A stretch of DNA of 64,000 nucleotides, from the NCBI GenBank assembly GCA_017618275.1, contig JAFZUS010000096.1, forward strand, positions 30,255 through 94,254. The letters run 5' to 3'. A program made the position numbers and the translations under genes. The notes under the pieces are model-generated. The model was not told where the DNA came from. It saw nothing but the letters and a program-made list of their open reading frames with translations, and ran no database searches. This stretch comes from Prevotella sp. GTDB lineage: Bacteria > Bacteroidota > Bacteroidia > Bacteroidales > Bacteroidaceae. Below are positions 1 through 8,907 of the stretch, in pieces; position 1 is the first letter of the stretch, and each line of letters begins with the position of its first letter.

Positions 1-966
1 CAGCGTGATACTGGGGAAGAAGGCGGCGCGGGCAGCCTGTGTATTATAAAAGGCCTCCTCCATGGCGTGGTTGGCCATACGGATATCCGGGCGCAATTCA
101 AGCATTGTGGCGGGCACGCCGATCTTCAGGAACGCCGGGTCGAACATGCGCTGTCCGGTGTCTCCCATGGCCTCGGGGTGATGCAAGGCGGCACTGCCCC
201 AGTTCTTGCGCTCGATGTGCTGCGGTGTCATAGCCATCAGTCGGCAGATGGCATTCTCGGTGGCCTGAATGTTGCGGCGCACATCTACAATCTGTGTCTT
301 CACATTCAGATACGACGACTCCATCTGGTTGACGGCGGTCGAGTAGGCCTTACCGTTCTCATAGAGCGACTTCTGCGTCTCCAACGAGGCACCCCACAGG
401 CTGTCGGTCATGGTCAGGATCTCCAACTGACGGTCGAGCAACTGGAGCATGTAATACTGTTGGGCGACGGCACTGATGAGGTTGGTACGTACAGCCTCCT
501 CGCCCATCTGTGCCTGTAGGCGCACAGCCTCAGCGGCGCGTTTCTTGTTGGTGATAGAACCGAACACATCGGCATCCCACGACAGTTGCAGGGGCAGGTT
601 GTAGGTCTTCGACCACGGGTTGTCGTCAAACTTGGCCAACGTACCCTGCGGCGAGAAATAGAGCGACGGCAGGTAGGCCATCTTAGCAGCCTTCAACGAG
701 GCCTGGCTCTTCTCTACGGCAATACGGGCAGAGTTCAGGTCGGTATTATTGGCCAGCACCTGCTCAATGAGTTGCTGGAGCAGCGGGTCGGTGAAGAACT
801 CGCGCCACGACATCTGGGCCAGAGACTCACCACCAGCGGTGGCATCCTCTATCGTGCCGAAAACATCGGAGGGCGTTGGTGTATTCTGCTCGTACTTATT
901 ATATAAACCGCAGCCTGTGAACAGGAAGCAAAAGGCTGCTGTGACGATAATACTATATTTTTTCAT
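1..966 (-). CDS. TolC/NodT-family outer-membrane efflux lipoprotein (3' end outside window)
   Basis: This is the outer-membrane channel of the tripartite efflux pump whose other two parts lie just upstream. The frame is open from the ATG at 966 to base 1, giving 322 codons; the C-terminal part lies outside the window. The N-terminus has a hydrophobic signal ending in the lipobox LFTGC (Cys19), followed by GLYNKYEQN and then an MSWREFFTDPLLQQLI segment, which is typical of NodT-type RND outer-membrane factors (usual length about 450-480 residues). Long helical stretches with NTDLNSARIAVEKSQA and the QLLDRQLEIL repeat region fit the alpha-barrel. It follows acrB by 27 bp, so it should be the last gene of an acrA-acrB-tolC operon. 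Confidence 0.9.
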   Translation of the reverse strand, partial: MKKYSIIVTAAFCFLFTGCGLYNKYEQNTPTPSDVFGTIEDATAGGESLAQMSWREFFTDPLLQQLIEQVLANNTDLNSARIAVEKSQASLKAAKMAYLPSLYFSPQGTLAKFDDNPWSKTYNLPLQLSWDADVFGSITNKKRAAEAVRLQAQMGEEAVRTNLISAVAQQYYMLQLLDRQLEILTMTDSLWGASLETQKSLYENGKAYSTAVNQMESSYLNVKTQIVDVRRNIQATENAICRLMAMTPQHIERKNWGSAALHHPEAMGDTGQRMFDPAFLKIGVPATMLELRPDIRMANHAMEEAFYNTQAARAAFFPSITL

Positions 967-993
967 ATACAACCATTATTTAATGTGAGGTAA

Positions 994-3900
994 TTACTCC
1001 CCTCCCTCACAGGGAGGGGTTTGGGGGTGGGTCTTCCCTTGGTATTTCTCGTGCAACTTCTGGAACACGATGAAGAAGGCGGGGACGACGAAGAGCAGGG
1101 CAATGGTGCCGATGCTCATACCACCGATGACACCCAAGGCGAGGGCGCGGTTACCGTTGGCACCGGCACCACCCTCAATCACGAGCGGTATCATACCGAT
1201 GATCATCGTGGCCACGGTCATCAGGATCGGGCGCAGACGCTCCTTACAAGCCTCGAAGGCTGCCTCGACGATGCTCATGCCCTGGGCACGGCGCTCGGAG
1301 GCAAACTCTGTAATCAGAATGGCCGTCTTCGACAACAGACCGATCAGCATAATGACACCCGTCTGCAGGTAGATGTTGTTATCCATGCCAGGCAGGTGGA
1401 GCAGCGAACCGAGGTAGGCGCAGACAAAGGCACCCATCAGTCCGAAGGGCACGGAGAGCAGCACAGCCCACGGCGTGAACCACGAGTTGTAGAGCGAGGC
1501 AAGGATGAGATAGATAAGCACTACACATATTACATATATAAGCGCGGTGGTATTCGAACCTGCTGCCTCCTCCAACTCGCGCGACATACCGCTGTACTCA
1601 TAACTATAGCCGTTGGGCATCGTCTCTTTGAACACCTCGGCGATAACCTCATGGGCATCACCCTCGGTGTAGCCGCTGGCGGCCTGAACGAAGCAGGTGA
1701 TGCTCTGGAATAGATTGAAATGCTCGATGTTCGACGTGCCGACAATCTCCTTCAGTGAGACAAACTCGGAGATGGGCGCCATCTTACCATCACGAACCTT
1801 CACAAATATGTTATTCAGTGATGACGGGTCAAGACGGTATTCGGGCGCAGCGCTGGCCATGATGCGATAGACCTTACCAAACTGGTTGTAGTTGCCCACA
1901 TAGCTTCCGCCGCAGTAGGCGCCCAGCGTCTGCAGTACGGCAGCAGGCGATACGCCGGCACGGTCACATTGTGCGGGATCGACCTCAACCTGATACTTCG
2001 GGAAACGCTCGGAGTACGACGTCATGGCCATACTGATCTCTGGCCGCTCGCCCAACTTTGTCAGGAAGTTGTTCGCCAGTTTGGCGAACTCCGACAGGTC
2101 GCCGTCGTTCAAGTCTTGAAGGACGAGGTTCACGCTGTTGTTCGAACCGTAGCCCGGAACCTGAGGCAGCTGGAATGGCATCACTTGCACATTTTTAATA
2201 TCTTTACAGGCATAGTAGAAACGTCCGAGGACGAGGTCTATCAGGTGGTTCATGCCCGGACGCTCTTCCCAGTTCTTCAAACGGGCAATCAGGGTGGCAT
2301 AGTTCGAGCCGGAGCCAGACATCATGCCATAGCCAACAGCTACGGCGAAACTTTCCAACTCGGGAATCTCCTTCACTTTCTCTTCCACCTGCTTCACGAT
2401 CTCACGGGTCTGCTGCATGGTGGTGCCTTCTGGGGCGCGGATTTCAGCAAGGAACACGCCCTGGTCTTCCTGTGGCACGAGGCCAGAGGGCAGACTTCTC
2501 ATGAAGAACACCAGCAGCACAGCGGCCAGTGCCAGTATGCTCCATGCCAGGACGGGGCGCTTGATGAACTTCTGGACGCTCTTCGAGTATTTGTTGTAGA
2601 TGGCATTATAGCTCACGGTGTAAGCCTTCTTCGTGTAATAGGTCAGGCTCTTGCCTTCCTTCTTGCCATTGGTCACCTTCAGCATGATGGCACATAGGGC
2701 GGGACAAAGTGTAAGGGCCGATACGCACGACAGACCGACGGACGAGGCAATCGTTACACCAAACTGGGTGAAGAACGTGCCGGAGGTGCCGGGCATGAAG
2801 GTCACAGGGATGAACACGGCCATAAATACCAAGGTACACGACACCACGGCTACCGACACCTCGCTCATGGCCTGGCGGGTAGCCTCGCGGGCATCGCTGA
2901 TACCACCCTCTATCTTTGCCATCACGGCCTCGACCACCACGATGGCGTCGTCCACCACCGTACCGATGGCCAGCACCAGGGCAAATAGCGTCAGGATGTT
3001 CAGCGAGAAGCCTGCTAATGAGACGATGGCAAAGGTGCCTAACAGTGATACAATAATCGAGATAGAGGGGATGATGGTGGCTTTGAAGTTCTGCAGGAAG
3101 AAGAACACCACGAGAATCACAAGGATGATGGCGATGACCAGCGTTTCCACCACATTATGGATGGCTGCAAAGAGGAAGTCGTCACTGGTCTCCAGTTTCA
3201 CGAACTCCAGTCCCGCAGGCATCGTCGGTTTCAAGTCTTCATACAGTTTGTTGATGCGGGCGTTCACTTCGGTGGCGTTGGCACCCGGAGCCTGGAACAC
3301 CATGTAGATGGTGCCCGGACTGCCATTGATGTTCGAAACAAAGTTGTAGCTCACGGCACCGATTTCCACGTCGGCTACATCGCTCAGGTGTAGCATGTGG
3401 CCGCCGTCATTGGTACGCAGCACAATGTCATTGAACTCCTCAACGGTTTTCAGCGTACCCTTATACTCCATCGTATACTGGTAGGCATTCTGTGACTGTT
3501 CGCCAAGGGAACCCGTAGCCGAAACGAAACTCTGTCCCCCAATGGCGGCAAAGACATCATTTGGCTCCAGGCCATACTGCGCCATCACATCGGGCTTCAT
3601 CCAAATGCGCAGTGCGTAGGTGTTTCCCAACGAAAGTACGTCGCCCACACCCGTGATACGCATCAGACGCGGCTTGAGGTTGATGTCGATGTAGTTGGCG
3701 ATAAAATCATCGTCATACTTGCCGTCCACGCTCCTGACGGCTCCAATCTGCAGGATGTTGTTTTGCTGCTTCATCACCTGCACACCCACCTTCGTCACGT
3801 CGGCGGGCAACAGTGCAGTGGCTCTCGACACACGGTTCTGGACGTTCACCGCAGCAATGTCTGGGTCGCTGCCTTGTTCAAAGTACACTTGAATGCTTAC

Positions 3901-4164
3901 GTCGCCCGACGAACTTGCCGTCGAGGTCATATAGGTCATGCCGGGAACACCGTTGATGTTCTCCTCCAATGGCTGCACCACCGACTTCATAATGGTGTTT
4001 GCATCTGCACCTGTGTAAGTGGTGATGACACGCACCGTCGGCGGCGCAATGCTTGGATATTGCTCGATGGGCAGCGTTTTCATACAGATGAAGCCCACAA
4101 GTGCAATAACTATCGAGATGGCACAAGCCATCACATATCTGTTGATAAATATATTGTTCTTCAT
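994..4164 (-). CDS. acrB: RND efflux transporter, HAE1/AcrB family
   Basis: This is the inner-membrane proton-driven pump subunit, which exports hydrophobic or amphiphilic compounds through the TolC partner. It has 1056 residues, normal for the HAE1 family. The N-terminal membrane helix is followed by the porter domain (SIAPPTVRVITTYTGA near residue 37). The proton-relay pair is visible in GTVVDDAIVVVE near residue 405, and a second membrane block lies near residues 870-1030. The last residues, THPQTPPCEGGE, are encoded by a palindromic repeat (999-1019) that overlaps the stop region, so the native end has probably been extended by a repeat. It sits 35 bp after the adaptor gene. Substrate cannot be told from sequence. 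Confidence 0.96.
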   Translation of the reverse strand: MKNNIFINRYVMACAISIVIALVGFICMKTLPIEQYPSIAPPTVRVITTYTGADANTIMKSVVQPLEENINGVPGMTYMTSTASSSGDVSIQVYFEQGSDPDIAAVNVQNRVSRATALLPADVTKVGVQVMKQQNNILQIGAVRSVDGKYDDDFIANYIDINLKPRLMRITGVGDVLSLGNTYALRIWMKPDVMAQYGLEPNDVFAAIGGQSFVSATGSLGEQSQNAYQYTMEYKGTLKTVEEFNDIVLRTNDGGHMLHLSDVADVEIGAVSYNFVSNINGSPGTIYMVFQAPGANATEVNARINKLYEDLKPTMPAGLEFVKLETSDDFLFAAIHNVVETLVIAIILVILVVFFFLQNFKATIIPSISIIVSLLGTFAIVSLAGFSLNILTLFALVLAIGTVVDDAIVVVEAVMAKIEGGISDAREATRQAMSEVSVAVVSCTLVFMAVFIPVTFMPGTSGTFFTQFGVTIASSVGLSCVSALTLCPALCAIMLKVTNGKKEGKSLTYYTKKAYTVSYNAIYNKYSKSVQKFIKRPVLAWSILALAAVLLVFFMRSLPSGLVPQEDQGVFLAEIRAPEGTTMQQTREIVKQVEEKVKEIPELESFAVAVGYGMMSGSGSNYATLIARLKNWEERPGMNHLIDLVLGRFYYACKDIKNVQVMPFQLPQVPGYGSNNSVNLVLQDLNDGDLSEFAKLANNFLTKLGERPEISMAMTSYSERFPKYQVEVDPAQCDRAGVSPAAVLQTLGAYCGGSYVGNYNQFGKVYRIMASAAPEYRLDPSSLNNIFVKVRDGKMAPISEFVSLKEIVGTSNIEHFNLFQSITCFVQAASGYTEGDAHEVIAEVFKETMPNGYSYEYSGMSRELEEAAGSNTTALIYVICVVLIYLILASLYNSWFTPWAVLLSVPFGLMGAFVCAYLGSLLHLPGMDNNIYLQTGVIMLIGLLSKTAILITEFASERRAQGMSIVEAAFEACKERLRPILMTVATMIIGMIPLVIEGGAGANGNRALALGVIGGMSIGTIALLFVVPAFFIVFQKLHEKYQGKTHPQTPPCEGGE
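999..1019. repeat. GC-rich palindrome at the acrB 3' end
   Basis: A perfect 9-bp inverted repeat, CCCCTCCCT and AGGGAGGGG, with a 3-nt loop lies inside the last codons of acrB. There is no T-tract on the minus strand directly after it, so it looks like a REP-type palindrome rather than a standard terminator. A G-rich continuation (TTTGGGGGTGGG) follows. Confidence 0.7.
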
Positions 4165-4199
4165 ACCTTTCAGTGCTGTAGCAAATTATTCACTTTTCA

Positions 4200-5330
4200 C
4201 TATTCACTTTTCCCTTCCTCCGCAAACAGCACTTGTTGGCCTTCCTGAACATTGTTAGCACCAACGGTCACAATCTTGTCGCCTTCATTGAGACCACTGA
4301 GCACGATAACATCCTTGCCGTTACCGGTATTCGCCGTCGTCACCGTTACGGCCGTTGCCGTACTGTCGGCTTGTACCTTATACACCAACGACTTATCCTG
4401 CAGCTTCACCACGGCATTCTGTGGAATCACTATCACGTTCTGCTCAGTTAGCGGCAATACCAGCGTACCTTGAATACCGGAAAACAGATGGCCTTCGGGG
4501 TTCGGGAACGATGCTTTGCATCCCAGCGATCCTGTGGCGACATCCACCACACCTGTCAGGCTGGTGACGCGACCCTTATGCGGATACTCTGTGCCATTCT
4601 TCATCACGAATGTCACATCGGGAAGCGCAGCTATATATTTCGCCTTGTCTTCCTTTGTCGCTCCCGACTGCACAGACTCCTCGATGATTGCCTCTGGCAC
4701 CGAGAACTCCGCATCCATCGTTGTATTGCCGCTCAGCACCGTCAGCTTCGTCATCGGCGATACCTGGTCGCCGCCACGCACGGGTATTTCACCAATGACG
4801 CCGGATACGGAAGCCGTGATGGTACAGAAGCCGAGGTTCACCTTTGCACGGTTCACTGCTGCCCGGGACTGGGCGACTGAAGCCTGTGCCTGCTTGTAGG
4901 CGTTCTCAGAGTTGCTCAGCATATAGCTGCTCACGATTTTCTTCTCAAACAGGTTCTTGTTCGACTCATACTCCAACTTGGCAGAGTTCTCCTGAGCCAG
5001 GGCTGCCTGTAGATTAGCCTGTGCAGCCTCCAGTTCCAACTGGGCATTGCGGGAGTCGATGACAAAGAGCGTCTGTCCCTTTTTCACCTGCTGACCCTCG
5101 GTCACTGCAATCTTCATCAACTGACCACTGACTTGTGGCATTACCGTTACGTCGTTCTGACCTTTCATTCTGGCACTGAACTTATAAGGAAGTTCAATGT
5201 CTGATTTCTTCACTGTCATTGTTTCAAACGATGACTGTGTCTCCTTAGGCATATCGATTCCGCACGCCGTCAGTCCAACGACTGCCGTGCCAATCATTAC
5301 TGCCCAGATTAAAGCTTTTTTCTGTTTCAT
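4200..5330 (-). CDS. acrA: RND efflux periplasmic adaptor, AcrA/MFP family
   Basis: This is the membrane-fusion subunit joining the AcrB-type pump to the outer-membrane channel. It has 376 residues with a lipoprotein signal ending in LTAC (Cys23), a biotinyl-lipoyl half (MPQVSGQLMKIAVTEGQQVKKG, near residues 64-85), a coiled-coil hairpin near 95-165 (QAQASVAQSRAAVNRAKVNLGF), and the return lipoyl half (ASVSGVIGEIPVRGGDQV). It is the first gene of the efflux operon. A -7 box, TATCTTTG, on the minus strand at 5392-5399 is a likely promoter. Direct repeats of TTCACTTTTC cover its stop codon (4187-4215), a simple repeat seen at gene ends in this group. Confidence 0.94.
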   Translation of the reverse strand: MKQKKALIWAVMIGTAVVGLTACGIDMPKETQSSFETMTVKKSDIELPYKFSARMKGQNDVTVMPQVSGQLMKIAVTEGQQVKKGQTLFVIDSRNAQLELEAAQANLQAALAQENSAKLEYESNKNLFEKKIVSSYMLSNSENAYKQAQASVAQSRAAVNRAKVNLGFCTITASVSGVIGEIPVRGGDQVSPMTKLTVLSGNTTMDAEFSVPEAIIEESVQSGATKEDKAKYIAALPDVTFVMKNGTEYPHKGRVTSLTGVVDVATGSLGCKASFPNPEGHLFSGIQGTLVLPLTEQNVIVIPQNAVVKLQDKSLVYKVQADSTATAVTVTTANTGNGKDVIVLSGLNEGDKIVTVGANNVQEGQQVLFAEEGKSE

Positions 5331-5391
5331 GTTAATATTATTATGATAGTTTTTGTCACTCCAATGGATATTTGTTTACTCTTAAACGCCA

Positions 5392-5399
5392 CAAAGATA
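5392..5399 (-). promoter_or_regulatory. Probable -7 box for the acrAB-tolC operon
   Basis: TATCTTTG on the minus strand matches the Bacteroidetes -7 consensus TAnnTTTG and lies about 60 bp before the acrA ATG. A good -33 box is not evident. Confidence 0.55.
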
Positions 5400-5519
5400 C
5401 AATATTTTATTAAAATAGAACTCAGAAATCCTCTTTTTTTTTCTTTTTCACCCAATTAAAACAAAAAAAATAGGAGAATTAGGCCAAATTCCCCCAATTA
5501 TTGTACTGTATATCACCGG

Positions 5520-5654
5520 GGGCTGACCCCGCTGTTCACGAGACTCACACCACGCGAAAGCAGTACCCACTTCATGTACCAGGCTTCATTCATCGGTGTG
5601 GAGTTCGGTATCAACCAGCCCGCCGCCGACTCAGGCGAAAGCCCCTCCTCTTAG
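5520..5654 (+). pseudogene. C-terminal remnant of an unidentified protein
   Basis: An open frame ending with TAG at 5652-5654 encodes LTPLFTRLTPRESSTHF followed by a hydrophobic MYQASFIGVEFGINQPA stretch. This looks like the end of a real, possibly membrane-associated protein, but it has no start and no recognisable upstream part. The last codons run into a palindrome (5639-5685). I read it as the tail of a deleted gene; the parent family is not identified. Confidence 0.35.
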
Positions 5655-5685
5655 GCCCCTATAAAGGGGCCCTAGAGGGGGGCTT
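5639..5685. repeat. Long imperfect palindrome
   Basis: AAGCCCC...TAGGCCCCT, an ATAA loop and AGGGGCCCTA...GGGGCTT form an imperfect hairpin of roughly 20 bp. No T-tract follows. It marks the end of the coding remnant in the same way that the 999-1019 palindrome marks the end of acrB. Confidence 0.65.
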
Positions 5686-5798
5686 AGCCTCATAGTGATA
5701 GTACTTTTTCAAAGAGGGACAACGCTCTCTCCCCATGTTGTACTTTTGTACCCGCTAAGGCAAGCGATCCAAAGAGATACCTTCTACAGGTCATTAAG

Positions 5799-5909
5799 AT
5801 AATCCGAACGACTCATTCCGATAATCCCTATGGGGGTAAAGGAATGGTTCGAATGACTCAAAGGGATAATCCGAACACCTCAAAGAGACTATCGGAACGA
5901 CCCAAAAAG
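5799..5909. repeat. Degenerate 22-bp tandem repeat, five units
   Basis: Units begin near 5799, 5821, 5843, 5866 and 5888. The best ones read ATAATCCGAACGACTCA plus five bases; the others keep parts of it (TCGAATGACTCAAAGGG, ATAATCCGAACACCTCAAAG, ACTATCGGAACGACCCAAAA). The block ends about 40 bp before the amylase promoter. The rest of 5331-6068 holds no supported complete gene. Confidence 0.7.
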
Positions 5910-5950
5910 AGAAAAAAGATTCGCCTTTTGTAGATTTCAGGGCTTTTCAC

Positions 5951-5981
5951 TTTGAACTTTGCACAATTGTTTGTATCTTTG
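5951..5981 (+). promoter_or_regulatory. Promoter of the alpha-amylase gene
   Basis: TTTG at 5951-5954, a 19-bp spacer and TATCTTTG at 5974-5981 match the Bacteroidetes primary-sigma consensus. The 5' leader to the ATG at 6069 would be about 80 nt. Confidence 0.8.
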
Positions 5982-6068
5982 CAGCAGAAAGTCATTTAGG
6001 AATGAAACAATTGACGACCTCACCATGCTCGCCATCAAATATGTATAACTCCATTAATAACAGACAAT

Positions 6069-8141
6069 ATGAAAAAGATTCTATTTAGGATGCTGGCCGC
6101 CATCTTTATACTCTGCGGCACAATAAAGGTTCAGGCCCAGGGCTGGCCACAGGACTACGGCGGCGTAATGCTGCAGGGATTCTACTGGGATTCGTATGGT
6201 GACAGCCAATGGGCCTCGCTGGAGAAGCAGGCCGACGACCTTGCCAGCAGTTTTGACCTTGTCTGGGTTCCACAGAGCGGTAACTGTGGCGGTACATCCA
6301 TGGGCTACGATGACCTGTGGTGGTTTAACAACTACAATAGCACCTTCGGCACTGAAGCCGAACTGCGCTCGATGATCAAGACCTTCAAGGAGAAGGGCAT
6401 AGGCACCATCGCCGACGTGGTGATTAACCACCGCAAGAACATGAGCAACTGGGTGGACTTCCCAAGAGAGACTTACAAAGGTATTGTCTACGAGATGAAG
6501 TCGACGGATATCTGTGCCAACGACGATGGCGGTGCCACCAAGAAATGGGCCACAGATAATGGCTTTTCGCTGAGTGCGAACAACGACACTGGTGAGGGCT
6601 GGGACGGTATGCGTGACCTCGACCACAAGAGCGAGAACGTGCAGAACATCGTGAAAGCCTATCTGAAGTTCCTACTGGAAGACCTCGGTTATGCAGGCTT
6701 CCGCTATGACATGGTGAAGGGCTACGCCGCAACATATACGAAACTCTACAACGAAGACAGCAAACCCCAGTTCTCCGTGGGAGAATACTGGGACGGCAAT
6801 GCCACTACTGTCAAGAACTGGATAAATAACACAGACAAGACCAGTGCAGCCTTCGACTTCCCCTTCCGTTATACGGTGCGTAATGCGCTCAGAGGCAGTG
6901 CCAATGACAAGGATGCCAACAACTGGAAGCAGGACCCTGACTATCGTTTGCTTTCATCCACAAGCATCACGTCGGATGCCGACTACCGTCAGTATGCTGT
7001 GACCTTCGTTGAGAACCACGATACCGAGTATCGTTCCTCGACTGCTCAGCAGGATCCCATCCGTAAGGACACCCTTGCCGCCAATGCCTTCCTATTGGCG
7101 ATGCCAGGCACCCCTTGCGTCTTCTACAAGCACTGGCAGACCTACAAATCTGAGATCAAGGCCATGATAGAGGCCCGTAAGTTGGCTGGTATCACCAACA
7201 CATCAACCTACTCAAGTTTCAGGAATAACAAGGCCTACTATGCCAACACCATCAAGGTGAACAATGAGAACAGGCTCTTAGTGGTGGTGGGTGACGAGAA
7301 GCAGGTAGAGCCAAACACCAACCAGTGGACAAAGATCCTCTCAGGTTATCACTATGCCTACTATCTGGCCAATGATATGAATACCGCATGGGCCGATAAG
7401 GGTAGCGGCGATTTCAAAGAGGCCTTCGATGTAACGCTGACGGCTGTGTCGAATACTGCCGGTGCCAAACTCGTCTACACCTTAGACGGTTCAGAGCCTT
7501 CTGCCACCAACGGCACCCAAGTGGCCAGCGGCAGCAGCATCAAGATAGAGGGTGAGAAGGATGTGACGCTGAAAGTTGGACTGTTGATTGGTTCGGCCGT
7601 CAGTGGCATCATCACGCGTACCTATATCTATAAAGAGGAGGAGAAACTGCCAGAGGCCGTCTGTATTGTCAATGAAGGTGAGGTATGTGCCTTCTTTGAG
7701 GCTCCCGCTAACTGGGATAAAACCATTTACTGTTGGGCCTGGAACAGTTCCCCTGGAGAGAACTTCACTTATGCCAATGGAGGTTGGCCAGGTGTGCCTT
7801 GTCAGTTGCTTGGCGTAGCCGAGAACGGAAACAAGGTGTGGAAATGGACCTGGGACGGTACCAAGCAAAGCAACACTTCCGTCGAAAAGCCTGGCATGAT
7901 CATCTTCAGCAATTTTGGTTCTCCTCAGACTGAAGATCTGACTTTCCAACTTGGTGGCTATTACAATGAAAAGGGTCTGCAGAAGACTATTGATGCAGGC
8001 ATCGAAGCCATCACTATTGGCAATGGTCATGCAGACAGGGTCTACACCCTCGATGGACGACAGGTAAGTACAGACGGCAACATGGACAATCTGCCGAAGG
8101 GCGTATATATTGTAAACAAGAAGAAGATTATCGTGAAATAA
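6069..8141 (+). CDS. Secreted GH13 alpha-amylase with C-terminal starch-binding region
   Basis: Hydrolyses alpha-1,4-glucans outside the cytoplasm. It has 690 residues with a signal peptide (about 1-23, ending VQAQ). The GH13 barrel shows DVVINHR (near 119), the nucleophile Asp in GFRYDMVKGY (near 213), the acid/base Glu in SVGEYWDGN (near 239) and the third acid in FVENHDTEY (near 317). After the barrel comes a chitobiase-like or Ig-like segment (LVYTLDGSEPSATNGT, near 475), then a Trp-rich module (WAWNSSPGENFTYANGGWPG, near 558) resembling CBM26-type starch-binding modules. The end, VYTLDGRQV...LPKGVYIVNKKKIIVK, resembles C-terminal sorting or anchoring tails common in Prevotella. It is a single gene, not within a visible sus-type locus. 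Its stop overlaps the convergent glycosyltransferase gene by 14 bp. Confidence 0.93.
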   Translation: MKKILFRMLAAIFILCGTIKVQAQGWPQDYGGVMLQGFYWDSYGDSQWASLEKQADDLASSFDLVWVPQSGNCGGTSMGYDDLWWFNNYNSTFGTEAELRSMIKTFKEKGIGTIADVVINHRKNMSNWVDFPRETYKGIVYEMKSTDICANDDGGATKKWATDNGFSLSANNDTGEGWDGMRDLDHKSENVQNIVKAYLKFLLEDLGYAGFRYDMVKGYAATYTKLYNEDSKPQFSVGEYWDGNATTVKNWINNTDKTSAAFDFPFRYTVRNALRGSANDKDANNWKQDPDYRLLSSTSITSDADYRQYAVTFVENHDTEYRSSTAQQDPIRKDTLAANAFLLAMPGTPCVFYKHWQTYKSEIKAMIEARKLAGITNTSTYSSFRNNKAYYANTIKVNNENRLLVVVGDEKQVEPNTNQWTKILSGYHYAYYLANDMNTAWADKGSGDFKEAFDVTLTAVSNTAGAKLVYTLDGSEPSATNGTQVASGSSIKIEGEKDVTLKVGLLIGSAVSGIITRTYIYKEEEKLPEAVCIVNEGEVCAFFEAPANWDKTIYCWAWNSSPGENFTYANGGWPGVPCQLLGVAENGNKVWKWTWDGTKQSNTSVEKPGMIIFSNFGSPQTEDLTFQLGGYYNEKGLQKTIDAGIEAITIGNGHADRVYTLDGRQVSTDGNMDNLPKGVYIVNKKKIIVK

Positions 8142-8907
8142 GCGAACGGACGACAAACCAGCAGTGTAAGAAGAAGGTCTGGATTCGGCCGTAATGATGC
8201 TCCATCACCCGATAACGCTCCCAGAGCGACTCGCGGTGGTGGAGTGTTGTTTGACCCTCTTCGGTATAGTTGACCACCACCATGTGCAGGTTCTGCAACG
8301 GCACATTCTCCTTGGCAGCCGCCTTCATGATACGGATGCACCAGTCAACATCGGCAGAATAGCGATACTGCAGGTCGTAGGGTGTGGCAATGGCAAAGTC
8401 GGTACGGGCATAGAAAGCCTGATGACAGACGAGCATGCCCTGACGGAACGATTTCCAGGTAAGATGTTCTGGCGGTGCCAGGCGACGGTGGTGCAGATAA
8501 TGACCCTCGCCGTCGACAATGTCGGTATCGCCATAGAGAACGGCAGGCAATTGTGCATGATGCATTGTGCATTGTGCAGTTATCCTGCTGACGGTATCGG
8601 GGGACGGGAGGAAATCACCAGCGTTGAGGAAACAGACATAGTCGCCCGTGAGACTGCGAAGGCCTTTGTTCATTGCATCGTAGATACCATTGTCGGGCTC
8701 CGACATGAGCAGTACCTTATGACCGTTATCGGCAGCATTCGAACGTTCGACATAATCGTTAATGATTTCGAGCGTACCGTCTGTCGAGGCGCCGTCGATA
8801 ATCAGGTGCGTAATCTCGGGATAATCCTGCTGTAACACACTGTCGAGGGTGCGCGGCAATACTTTCGCTGCCTGATAGGTGATGGTGACGTAGGTAATCG
8901 CAATCAT
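8128..8907 (-). CDS. Family 2 glycosyltransferase
   Basis: A GT-A fold sugar transferase of 259 residues, probably acting on cell-surface polysaccharide. The N-terminus ITYVTITYQAAKVLPRTLDS and the IIDGASTDGT nucleotide-sugar motif (near 35-44), followed by SEPDNGIYDAMNKG and YVCFLNAGD, are those of WcaA-like GT2 enzymes. Its start overlaps the GT4 stop by 4 nt (ATGA), so the two should be translationally coupled. A simple repeat (TGCACAATGCATCATGCACAATT-like, 8551-8582) is read through in frame as AQCTMHHAQLP. The C-terminal codons overlap the end of the amylase gene on the other strand. Confidence 0.88.
   Translation of the reverse strand: MIAITYVTITYQAAKVLPRTLDSVLQQDYPEITHLIIDGASTDGTLEIINDYVERSNAADNGHKVLLMSEPDNGIYDAMNKGLRSLTGDYVCFLNAGDFLPSPDTVSRITAQCTMHHAQLPAVLYGDTDIVDGEGHYLHHRRLAPPEHLTWKSFRQGMLVCHQAFYARTDFAIATPYDLQYRYSADVDWCIRIMKAAAKENVPLQNLHMVVVNYTEEGQTTLHHRESLWERYRVMEHHYGRIQTFFLHCWFVVRSLISR

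Noticed and set aside
67-519. Plus-strand frames over the first kilobase
   Set aside because: They are antisense to the TolC-like frame, which is open from 966 to the window edge and has a lipobox and family motifs.
999-1019. Terminator of the acrB gene
   Set aside because: It lies within the coding sequence and has no T-tract; transcription is expected to continue to the tolC-like gene 27 bp later.
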